A stretch of DNA of 5,384 nucleotides from Planctomycetales bacterium (GTDB taxonomy: Bacteria; Planctomycetota; Planctomycetia; Isosphaerales; Isosphaeraceae): assembly GCA_027451455.1 (NCBI GenBank), contig DAIDJI010000422.1:1-5384 (forward strand), read 5' to 3'. The position numbers were made by a program, and so were the translations under genes. Below, piece after piece: positions 1 to 5,301 of the stretch; position 1 is the first letter of the stretch, and each line of letters starts with the position of its first letter. The notes beneath the pieces were generated by a model that worked only from the letters and a program-made list of their open reading frames with translations, was not told the DNA's origin and ran no database searches.

Positions 1-35
1 GTGGCAGCGAGATACTCAGCTCCGACTCGTACTGA
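1..35 (+). CDS. C-terminal end of a probable DUF1559 (prepilin-like) protein, partial
   Basis: Reading from base 3, the frame gives GSEILSSDSY and then a TGA stop at 33-35; bases 1-2 (GT) finish a preceding codon, which would be Gly if the missing base is G. Many planctomycete DUF1559 proteins (prepilin N-terminal methylation signal, then the SBP_bac_10/DUF1559 domain with an H-X9-DG motif) end in a tail like GGEV(I/L)SSD.Y, so this short tail fits such a protein entering from the left. Known of the family: they are very abundant in planctomycetes, look like type IV pseudopilins, and are often followed by a small lipoprotein gene, as here. Only about ten residues are visible, so the assignment rests on tail similarity recalled from the family plus context. 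The other two forward frames give no recognisable protein. Confidence 0.5.
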   Translation, partial: GSEILSSDSY

Positions 36-82
36 GCCGGCCTGGTGACAGAGCGTTGCGGAAATCATCTCGATCGGAACCA

Positions 83-111
83 GGAGGGCCCGACCACACG
101 TCGGCCCCTCC
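83..111 (+). promoter_or_regulatory. Strong intergenic hairpin between the DUF1559-like gene and the lipoprotein gene
   Basis: GGAGGG (83-88) pairs with CCCTCC (106-111) and, after a single C-C mismatch (89/105), CCGAC (90-94) pairs with GTCGG (100-104) around the loop CACAC. That is 11 base pairs, nearly all G-C. No T-run follows, so it is not a classical intrinsic terminator. It lies 48 bp after the upstream stop and 10 bp before the Shine-Dalgarno of the lipoprotein gene. Inference: an mRNA stabiliser or partial terminator setting unequal expression of a highly expressed prepilin-like gene and the genes behind it. The pairing is seen in the sequence; the role is not proven. Confidence 0.5.
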
Positions 112-132
112 CGGCTATCTCGGAGGACGCGG

Positions 133-585
133 ATGACTGGTTCGATGCTTCGCGCCGGCCTGGCGGCGATCCTGACGGCCACGCTTGCGATCGGTTGCGG
201 CCCCTCTTCGGACGTCCCTCGGTCGCTGGAACAGCTCTCGATCGGCCAGGTTGGGCAGATTTTCCACAGCTTCCAGAAGGCGAAAAAACCAGCCCCGAAG
301 GAATTCGCCGAGATCCAGCCCATGATGGCCCGGTTCCCCGCGGCCGTCGAGTCGATCCGTTCCGGGGATGTGCTCGTCTTCTGGGGCGCCGGCATCGAGG
401 AGGGTCCGGACGCGTCCTCGACGGTCCTCGCCTATCAGAAGGATGTTCCGGAGAAGGGGGGTGAGGTACTGATGCAGGACGGCACACCCAGGCGGATGAC
501 GCCCGAAGAGTTCCGAGACGCGAAGAAGCCCGCGGGGGCCTCGACCGAGCTCAAGCTACCGGCCCGGGGCAAAAAGAAAAAGTAA
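133..585 (+). CDS. Small secreted lipoprotein, planctomycete-type, paired with a DUF1559 gene
   Basis: A 150-residue protein. Residues 1-22 form a lipoprotein signal peptide: short N-region with Arg7, hydrophobic core 8-20, and lipobox LAIGC with the acylated Cys at 22, followed by Gly-Pro-Ser-Ser. The mature part is mostly polar. Residues 96-127 (TVLAYQKDVPEKGGEVLMQDG, continuing RRMTPEEF, taken in two parts) resemble the 'GG.vLf.DG.v..ms.eeF' segment around the H-X9-DG motif of DUF1559 proteins, with the His missing. The C-terminus ends in four lysines. Start choice: ATG at 133 has GGAGG at 122-126 with a 6-nt spacer; Met5 (145) would have poorer spacing. It sits 97 bp after the probable DUF1559 stop and 4 bp before the next gene, so it is probably co-transcribed with both. 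Function unknown; likely envelope-located. I do not recognise a named family. Confidence 0.85.
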   Translation: MTGSMLRAGLAAILTATLAIGCGPSSDVPRSLEQLSIGQVGQIFHSFQKAKKPAPKEFAEIQPMMARFPAAVESIRSGDVLVFWGAGIEEGPDASSTVLAYQKDVPEKGGEVLMQDGTPRRMTPEEFRDAKKPAGASTELKLPARGKKKK

Positions 586-589
586 AGTC

Positions 590-2524
590 ATGTCAAGGAA
601 AGAGGGGAGTCCCGAGGCTTCGATTGCGGCCGAGATGGCGACCCGGAGCGCGGCGTCGGGTCTGATCCTGATGGCCGCCTGGCTGGGGCTGGCGGCTGGC
701 TGGGTCGAGGTCGGGACGAGGGTTTTCCTCAAGAATGCCCTCGGGCCTGGCTACATGTATCTGATGATCCGGCATTTCGTGTGGTTGGTGCCGCTGGCCA
801 ACGGTCTGATCTTCCTGGGCGCCGGCCTGAGTCTGGCAGCGATCTCGCGACGCTGGCCGGTTTTGGGCCCCTGGATCGGCCGACGAATGCTTCTGGCCCT
901 GGCGATCCTGCCGCCGATGCTGGTGGCCGGGCGACCGATCTACTCGTGGGCCTGGCTCCTCCTGGCCGGGGGAATCGCGATCCGGGTGATGCCGGCTCTT
1001 GAGCGGTGGCCGATCGACTGGTGGAACTGGGGGCTTCGGACCCTCCCTCTTCTGCTCGGGGCGGTTCCTTGCACCGCTGGAATCGTCGTCGTCGGCTCCT
1101 GGCTCGCCGAGGCCCGGCAGGCTGCGGGACCGATGCCGGCGGCCGGCTTGCCCAACGTCCTGCTCGTCATCCTCGACACGGTTCGGGCGGATCGGCTCAG
1201 CCTCTACGGCTATGGGAGGCCGACCAGCCCGGCCCTGGAGCGACTCGCAAAACGCGGCATCCGATTCGACGAGGCGAGGTCAGCAGCGCCCTGGACGCTC
1301 CCCTCGCACGCCAGCTTTTTTACCGGCCGGTGGCCCCACGAGCTGCACGTCGGATGGAACGATCCGCTCCAGACCGATTTCCCGATGCTGGCCGAATATC
1401 TGGCCTCGCGCGGCTACCAGACGGCCGGCTTCGTGGCGAACCTTCAGTATTGCTCCTATGACGCTGGCCTCGATCGCGGCTTTGCGCATTACGAAGACTA
1501 CCCCTTCGACCTGGCCCATCTCCGACCGCTTCGGGCCGCGATCCTCCTGGAATTCGCCTGGAACGCCGCAACCTGGGCGGGCGTCTCCATCGGACTCGAC
1601 CGCTACAATCCCATCCTTCACTGGCTCCTTGACCCGGATCGCAAGGATGCGGGAGTCATCAATGACGAGTTCCTCGGCTGGCTCGAACGTCGGGGCGATC
1701 GCCGACGGCCCTATTTCGCCTTCCTCAACTACTACGATGCCCATTCTCCGTATCTGCCGCCCGAGGGGACACGATTCCGATTCGGGCCGGGCCCCCGGTC
1801 TGTCCTCGATTTCTTCGTCCTGGTCGAACGCTGGAAGGAAATCGACAAGCTCCGCCTCGGCCAGAATTTTATCAACCTGATCCTCGACTCGTACGAGAAC
1901 TGCCTGGCATACCTCGACTGGCGGCTCGGCCGGCTCTTCGTCGAACTACAGCGCCGGGGGGCCATGGAGAATACTCTGGTCATCATCGCCGCCGACCACG
2001 GCGAGGAACTGGGCGATCACGAACTCTTTGAGCACGGTGAAAGCCTGTATCGTCCGGAGATCCACGTCCCGCTTCTGATCCTCCTGCCGAAGGGAGAACA
2101 TGCAGGGATGGTGGTTCGCGAGACGGTCAGCCTGCGCGACCTGCCGTCAACGATTGTGGACGTGGTCGGCCTGGCGGACGGATCGCCGTTTCCCGGTCGG
2201 TCGCTCGCCAGGTACTGGCAAACTGGCCGCCCCGATCGGTCTGAGGATGGAGATGACGCCTATTCGGAGCTCCCCGCGCCAAACCCGGCCTTCCCCAGCC
2301 TGGGCCGTTCGCCGGCGACGAAGGGCCCGATGATCTCACTGGCCCGCGGCAGACACGTTTACATCCGCAATGAAGGGGACGGTCGGGAGCAACTCTTCGA
2401 CGAGGCTGCCGATCCCCGCGAGCTGCGCGACCTGATCGGGGTCACCGAGGTGCAGCCGGTCCTCCAGCTCTTGCGCGATCGGCTCGATCGTCTCAGGGCG
2501 GCGAAGGCGGAACCTCGGCGATGA
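590..2524 (+). CDS. Membrane-anchored sulfatase-fold hydrolase/transferase with a Thr nucleophile
   Basis: A 644-residue protein of the alkaline phosphatase/sulfatase superfamily (Sulfatase, PF00884). About five hydrophobic segments lie near residues 21-41, 62-84, 99-115, 118-134 and 151-172; with the N-terminus inside this places the catalytic domain (about 187-545) outside the cytoplasmic membrane. Conserved elements: NVLLVILDT with metal ligand Asp196; WTLPSHASFFTGR with Thr236 at the nucleophile position; NYYDAHSPY with His385; AADHGEELGDH with Asp469 and His470; HGESLY (482-487) and the VPLLI strand; then a normal C-terminal subdomain ending in LFDEAADPRELRDL. True sulfatases need C/S-x-P-x-R for formylglycine; here the motif is T-x-P-S-H, so ester-sulfate hydrolysis by that route is unlikely. 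Thr nucleophiles occur in LtaS and EptA-type phosphotransferases, which also have five membrane helices, but overall sequence looks closer to ordinary sulfatases. Substrate unknown. ATG at 590 lies 4 bp after the lipoprotein stop with only an A-rich leader and no clear Shine-Dalgarno, suggesting translational coupling; the next Met is codon 16 (635). Confidence 0.92.
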   Translation: MSRKEGSPEASIAAEMATRSAASGLILMAAWLGLAAGWVEVGTRVFLKNALGPGYMYLMIRHFVWLVPLANGLIFLGAGLSLAAISRRWPVLGPWIGRRMLLALAILPPMLVAGRPIYSWAWLLLAGGIAIRVMPALERWPIDWWNWGLRTLPLLLGAVPCTAGIVVVGSWLAEARQAAGPMPAAGLPNVLLVILDTVRADRLSLYGYGRPTSPALERLAKRGIRFDEARSAAPWTLPSHASFFTGRWPHELHVGWNDPLQTDFPMLAEYLASRGYQTAGFVANLQYCSYDAGLDRGFAHYEDYPFDLAHLRPLRAAILLEFAWNAATWAGVSIGLDRYNPILHWLLDPDRKDAGVINDEFLGWLERRGDRRRPYFAFLNYYDAHSPYLPPEGTRFRFGPGPRSVLDFFVLVERWKEIDKLRLGQNFINLILDSYENCLAYLDWRLGRLFVELQRRGAMENTLVIIAADHGEELGDHELFEHGESLYRPEIHVPLLILLPKGEHAGMVVRETVSLRDLPSTIVDVVGLADGSPFPGRSLARYWQTGRPDRSEDGDDAYSELPAPNPAFPSLGRSPATKGPMISLARGRHVYIRNEGDGREQLFDEAADPRELRDLIGVTEVQPVLQLLRDRLDRLRAAKAEPRR

Positions 2525-2896
2525 AGCGGCGTCTGTCCATTGATAAGCGCGTGAGTATTTATGCTGCCGTGCGCCCCGTGGGCCGTGGTCGGTCCTGTCG
2601 TCCGAATTCGAGTCTCGACCCCATCGGGGTGTTGGGTGAAGCGTTTGACTCGATTTTTCAGCCCTTCGGTGGGCCAGGACTGGCTGGCTGGACGAGGCGA
2701 AGGGGTGACATCCTGGACAGTCCTCCCGCTTGATAGACAGCCCAACGTTCCGGCCGAAGTTCGAGAAGCAGAAGTTCAGCAGGAGAAGCGGTGGACCGAT
2801 GAGTTGCCCGCGCCGAGAAAAGGCTTTCGGAAAAGGCGTCGACGAAAAAGCATTAAGCTAAGAATTTTTTGATCATGTGGTTGGCATGCGGATTTA
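2525..2896. other. Convergent intergenic region without a supported gene
   Basis: This 372-bp gap separates the 3' ends of the sulfatase-fold gene (plus) and the mutase gene (minus). Short open frames exist on both strands but overlap each other, have no good ribosome binding site and no recognisable protein content. Local pairings seen: ACCCC-ATC-GGGGT (2618-2630), GCCC/GGGC (2661-2664/2671-2674) and CCAGGA/TCCTGG (2674-2679/2711-2716). None is followed by a T-run. The right end (about 2820-2900) is AT-richer and holds A5 (2845-2849) and T6 (2865-2870) around a 3-bp AGC/GCT stem, at most a very weak bidirectional terminator. Confidence 0.6.
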
Positions 2897-4735
2897 TCAG
2901 GAAGATACCTGTGTTACCTCGTCGATAAAGCGGTGTAAATCGGCCTCCATTTGTCCCAGGAGGTCTCGTGTGGTCCATTTTGCGGTCGGGAGGGAGTCGG
3001 GGCCGTCGACCTCGGTCCGGGCGAAGAGGTAGAACTTGATTTTCGGCTCGGTGCCGGAAGGGCGGGCCGCGAACCGGCATCCGGGTCGGTCGGCCTGGAA
3101 GATCACCAGGTCGCCCGAGGGGTAGGGCAGGGGGGTGGGCTCGCCAGGCGGGTTGAGGGGTCGCCTCTGGTGGAGTTGGTAGTCGCACACCTCGCGGAGC
3201 GTGAGGCCGCCGATTTCTCGGGGCGGCCGGGTCCGAAAGGCTTCCATGATCGCCTGGATCTGCGCGTGTCCCTGGCGACCCTCGCACGTCCGTGTGATCA
3301 GCCGCTCGCCGTAGTGGCCGACGTCGATGTAGAGGTCGTCCAGATATTCGAGCACGGTCTGCTTGCGATCCTTGACGGTCGCGGCGAGTTCGGCGAACAG
3401 GAGCGCCGCGACCGAGGCGTCCTTGTCGCGGACGTCGGAGCCCTTGAGGTATCCGTGCGACTCCTCAAATGCGAAGAGGAAACTGGCCGGGCCTGACTGC
3501 TCGATCCGGTCGGCGATCCACTTGAAGCCGACGAGCAGGTTGTCCTCGGTTCGGATTCCTTCGCGGAGGGCCAGAGCCCGGGTCATCTCGGTCGAGACCA
3601 TGGTGGTGACGAGATAATGGTCGGAGCGGAGCCGTCCGAGGTCCTCGCTCTGCTTCATCACGAAAGCGGCCAGCAGGACTCCGATCTGGTTGCCATCGAG
3701 GGTCGTCCAGTCGCCATGCGGGTCGCCGGCAGCAGGGACTGCCACACCGATCCGGTCGGCGTCGGGGTCGCTTGCCAGCACCAACTCCGCACCGATCCGG
3801 CGGGCCTCGTCGATCGCCGCCTGGAGGGTCTGAGGATACTCGGGGTTAGCGACGTGTCCGGGGACCGTCGGGAAGTCGCCGTCTGGGGTGCGCTGCGATT
3901 CGAGGACGCGGAGTCCCCGGAATCCGGCGGTCCGGAGCGTGGCGGCCACCGAGGTCTCGCCGACGCCATGCAGCGGCGTGTAGACGATCGATAGGTCACG
4001 CGCGTGGCTGACCGATTCACCCACCACCGATGTGATATAGGCGGTGTCGACCTCGGGGCCTGCATATCGGATGGAACCATCGGCGAGGGCCTCGTCCATC
4101 GGCTTCTCGGGGATCTCTCGATCCGAGGCAGCCTGGACGCAGTCGATAATCCCCCGGTCGTCTGGCGGGATGACCTGGCCGCCAGTCGACGAGTAACATT
4201 TAAAACCGTTGTCCGACGGTGGATTGTGCGAGGCCGTGATCATGATCCCGGCGTCGCAATGCAGGTGGCGGACAGCAAAAGAGAGCAGGGGAGTCGACCG
4301 GTGCCCGCGGAAGAGAATGACGCGGAACCCGGCCGCAGCCAGGACCCGGGCGCAGAGCTCGGCGAACTCGGGGGACTGGTGGCGGGTGTCGTGCGCGATC
4401 ACGCAGCTTCGAGGTTCGCCGGGGTGCTTCTTCCGGGCGACGAAGTCGGCGAGCCCGCGAGCGCTCTCGGCCATCGTCCGGTCGTTCAGGACATTGGTGC
4501 CGACCGGATACATCTTGCCGCGACGGCCGCCGGTGCCGAACTCGAGGACGGCGTAGAAGGCGTCGTCGAGCTTGCCCCAGGCGCCCCGGTCGATCTCCTC
4601 GATCAACTGAGAGCGGTAGGGACGGAATGGATCCTCGACGAGCCATCGTCGGATGTTCGCCGCCGCCACTGCTGAGACCTTTCCGGCCCGTTCCGCATCG
4701 TCGAGCCGAGTGACTGCCCCCGCCGCATCGCTCAT
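2897..4735 (-). CDS. Phosphoglucomutase / phosphomannomutase (alpha-D-phosphohexomutase)
   Basis: A complete 612-residue cytoplasmic enzyme that interconverts hexose 6-phosphate and hexose 1-phosphate, feeding glycogen, nucleotide-sugar and cell-surface glycan synthesis. All family landmarks are present in order: FGTGGRRGKM (66-75) at the start of domain 1; the phosphoserine loop TASHNP with catalytic Ser169; the Mg-binding loop DPDADR (323-328); the sugar-binding loop EESHG (424-428) followed by KGSDVRDKDA; and the phosphate-binding loop RPSGTEPK (558-565) in domain 4. Approximate domains: 60-215, 225-340, 345-465 and 540-575. Length and the EESHG type match the PgcA/PGM2-like branch (about 570-620 residues), so glucose 1-phosphate is the likelier product, but mannose or pentose specificity cannot be excluded. 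FGTGG is followed by Arg71 where Leu, Ile or Trp is usual; probably tolerated. Start ATG (complement of 4733-4735) has AGGGA (complement of 4745-4749) 9 nt upstream. It is transcribed alone, convergent with the sulfatase-fold gene and divergent from the LEPR-XLL gene. Confidence 0.95.
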   Translation of the reverse strand: MSDAAGAVTRLDDAERAGKVSAVAAANIRRWLVEDPFRPYRSQLIEEIDRGAWGKLDDAFYAVLEFGTGGRRGKMYPVGTNVLNDRTMAESARGLADFVARKKHPGEPRSCVIAHDTRHQSPEFAELCARVLAAAGFRVILFRGHRSTPLLSFAVRHLHCDAGIMITASHNPPSDNGFKCYSSTGGQVIPPDDRGIIDCVQAASDREIPEKPMDEALADGSIRYAGPEVDTAYITSVVGESVSHARDLSIVYTPLHGVGETSVAATLRTAGFRGLRVLESQRTPDGDFPTVPGHVANPEYPQTLQAAIDEARRIGAELVLASDPDADRIGVAVPAAGDPHGDWTTLDGNQIGVLLAAFVMKQSEDLGRLRSDHYLVTTMVSTEMTRALALREGIRTEDNLLVGFKWIADRIEQSGPASFLFAFEESHGYLKGSDVRDKDASVAALLFAELAATVKDRKQTVLEYLDDLYIDVGHYGERLITRTCEGRQGHAQIQAIMEAFRTRPPREIGGLTLREVCDYQLHQRRPLNPPGEPTPLPYPSGDLVIFQADRPGCRFAARPSGTEPKIKFYLFARTEVDGPDSLPTAKWTTRDLLGQMEADLHRFIDEVTQVSS

Positions 4736-4787
4736 CGTTGGTCGTCCCTGCGCACCGCACTGGATGCCTACCGTACCCTCTCACCGA

Positions 4788-4816
4788 ACGTTACCCCGAT
4801 CCGCATCGGGCGACAA
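4788..4816 (-). promoter_or_regulatory. Possible sigma-70-type promoter of the mutase gene with a palindrome in the spacer
   Basis: On the minus strand, TTGTCG (complement of 4811-4816) and TAACGT (complement of 4788-4793) are 17 bp apart and match the -35 and -10 consensus at 4/6 and 3/6 positions. The predicted start is near 4781, giving a leader of about 45 nt before the mutase ATG. The spacer is almost filled by the perfect palindrome CCCGAT-GCGG-ATCGGG (4795-4810). Inference: either an operator for a repressor or spacer-binding regulator, or a 6-bp hairpin by chance in GC-rich DNA. The promoter match is weak. Confidence 0.3.
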
Positions 4817-4819
4817 GCC

Positions 4820-4856
4820 AATCCGGCCGGTAACCTCCGAGCAGACGGGCCGGATT
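4820..4856. repeat. 9-bp inverted repeat upstream of the mutase promoter
   Basis: AATCCGGCC (4820-4828) and its exact reverse complement GGCCGGATT (4848-4856) are separated by 19 bp. A smaller hairpin, GGAGC-CGG-GCTCC (4865-4877), follows. Both lie just upstream of the candidate -35 box of the mutase. They could be a regulator-binding site; chance is possible in such GC-rich sequence. Confidence 0.4.
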
Positions 4857-4938
4857 CGGGTCCCGGAGCCGGGCTCCTCGTTTGGCGCAACCACTGACTT
4901 TAATCAAAGTTTCTCCGGGCGAAACGACCTCCTCAGGG

Positions 4939-4966
4939 TTGTAAGAACGGCGTCTTTGTAAGGACG
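4939..4966. repeat. Paired 11-bp direct repeat TTGTAAGRACG
   Basis: TTGTAAGAACG (4939-4949) and TTGTAAGGACG (4956-4966) differ at one position and start 17 bp apart. They are less GC-rich than their surroundings, which makes chance similarity less likely than for the G-C hairpins. They lie about 180-200 bp upstream of the predicted sigma-54 start and about 160 bp upstream of the predicted mutase start, so a bound regulator could serve either gene. Candidate binding site for a dimeric activator or response regulator. Confidence 0.4.
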
Positions 4967-4976
4967 ACTTGACGAA

Positions 4977-5023
4977 CTCGACGAATCTGCTATGGAGCCA
5001 CGGCATACCACCCCTTCGTCGAG
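4977..5023. promoter_or_regulatory. Candidate enhancer site: perfect 9-bp inverted repeat
   Basis: CTCGACGAA (4977-4985) is exactly repeated in inverse as TTCGTCGAG (5015-5023), with 29 bp between the arms and 38 bp between arm centres. Relative to the predicted sigma-54 start at about 5143, the arms lie near -160 and -125, inside the range where bacterial enhancer-binding proteins attach. A partial extra copy, TTGACGAAC (4969-4977), precedes the left arm. The repeat is seen directly; its role as an activator site is inferred from distance to the promoter. Confidence 0.4.
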
Positions 5024-5115
5024 GATCGCTGGCTACGAATCGCGGCGACCCTTAGTCGCGGAGAGACAAGTGTTTTGGTCGAGGGTTTCCTGGAAGGGCT
5101 GCCCCATTTCGGCGA

Positions 5116-5134
5116 CTGGCACGTCAGTTGCTTT
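5116..5134 (+). promoter_or_regulatory. Sigma-54 (RpoN) -24/-12 promoter for the LEPR-XLL gene
   Basis: CTGGCACG (5116-5123), TCAG (5124-5127) and TTGCTTT (5128-5134) match the consensus YTGGCACG-N4-TTGCW. The invariant GG (5118-5119) and GC (5130-5131) are separated by exactly 10 bp. Transcription would start near 5143 and run toward the ATG at 5302, giving a 5' leader of about 159 nt. Sigma-54 promoters need an ATP-driven enhancer-binding protein, so the downstream gene should be tightly inducible. No other sequence in the window matches this well. Confidence 0.8.
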
Positions 5135-5142
5135 CCCTCTTA

Positions 5143-5301
5143 ACGCCCTCACGAGGGCCTGATCGATACCGCCGGAAATTTTCACTAAAGTTTTCCGAAT
5201 CCCTGCCCTCTCAGTCCCCTTCCCGATTCCGGAAGGGGGAGGCCCTCATCGCACCGGCGAATGAATCGCCGGACCGATTCGCATACGACACGGAGGTCAC
5301 G
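5143..5301 (+). promoter_or_regulatory. Structured 5' leader of the LEPR-XLL gene
   Basis: If transcription starts near 5143, the leader begins almost at once with the hairpin GCCCT-CACG-AGGGC (5145-5158). It continues with CGGAAA/TTTCCG (5173-5178/5192-5197), an 8-bp stem CCCCTTCC/GGAAGGGG (5216-5223/5231-5238) and a 7-bp stem CCGGCGA/TCGCCGG (5254-5260/5266-5272). Two competing pairings exist: GAGGGCCT (5153-5160) with AGGCCCTC (5240-5247), which would break the first hairpin, and GCGAAT (5257-5262) with ATTCGC (5277-5282), which would break the last. The Shine-Dalgarno GGAGG (5292-5296) lies 9 nt beyond the last alternative stem. The pairings are read from the sequence; a switching function is only a possibility, and no known riboswitch class is recognised. 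Confidence 0.4.

Noticed and set aside
43..59. A sigma-54-like sequence (TGG...TTGC) before the lipoprotein gene
   Set aside because: GG and GC are 12 bp apart rather than 10, which sigma-54 does not tolerate well, and the -24 element lacks the CACG part.
571..586. A-rich AAAAAGAAAAAG run at the end of the lipoprotein as a programmed frameshift fusing it to the next protein
   Set aside because: No A-AAA-AAG heptamer in the right phase (preceding bases are C and G), and the next gene has its own ATG with a full membrane-domain N-terminus.
2602..2618. A TTCGAGT T-loop-like heptamer hinting at a tRNA remnant
   Set aside because: The five bases on either side (CCGAA and CTCGA) are not complementary, and no acceptor or anticodon arm is visible.
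2521..2733. A 70-codon plus-strand open frame starting in an ATGA overlap with the sulfatase-fold gene stop
   Set aside because: The overlap is typical of coupled genes, but the protein is Arg/Gly/Pro-rich with no domain, no clear Shine-Dalgarno and overlapping frames on both strands; more likely chance in GC-rich DNA.
2845..2870. Possible bidirectional terminator (A5, small stem, T6) at the end of the mutase gene
   Set aside because: The stem is only AGC/GCT, 3 bp; too weak to call.
2359..2872. Longer open frames across the convergent gap (plus 2561-2872, minus 2359-2745)
   Set aside because: They overlap each other, and the minus frame runs into the sulfatase-fold coding region; compositions are low-complexity and basic, with no recognisable family.
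2951..4675. Long plus-strand frames (such as 2951-3496 and 4004-4675) opposite the mutase
   Set aside because: They are antisense shadows of a well-supported conserved enzyme and result from high GC codon bias.
4969..4996. Sigma-70-like promoter TTGACG - 16 bp - TATGGA on the plus strand
   Set aside because: The -10 box matches only 3 of 6 positions, and the much better sigma-54 promoter lies closer to the gene; the TTGACG belongs to the repeated CGACGAA motifs.
4653..5006. Open frames on both strands upstream of the mutase (plus 4653-4961, minus 4791-5006)
   Set aside because: No ribosome binding site or family signal; they overlap the control region and, for the plus frame, the mutase 5' end.
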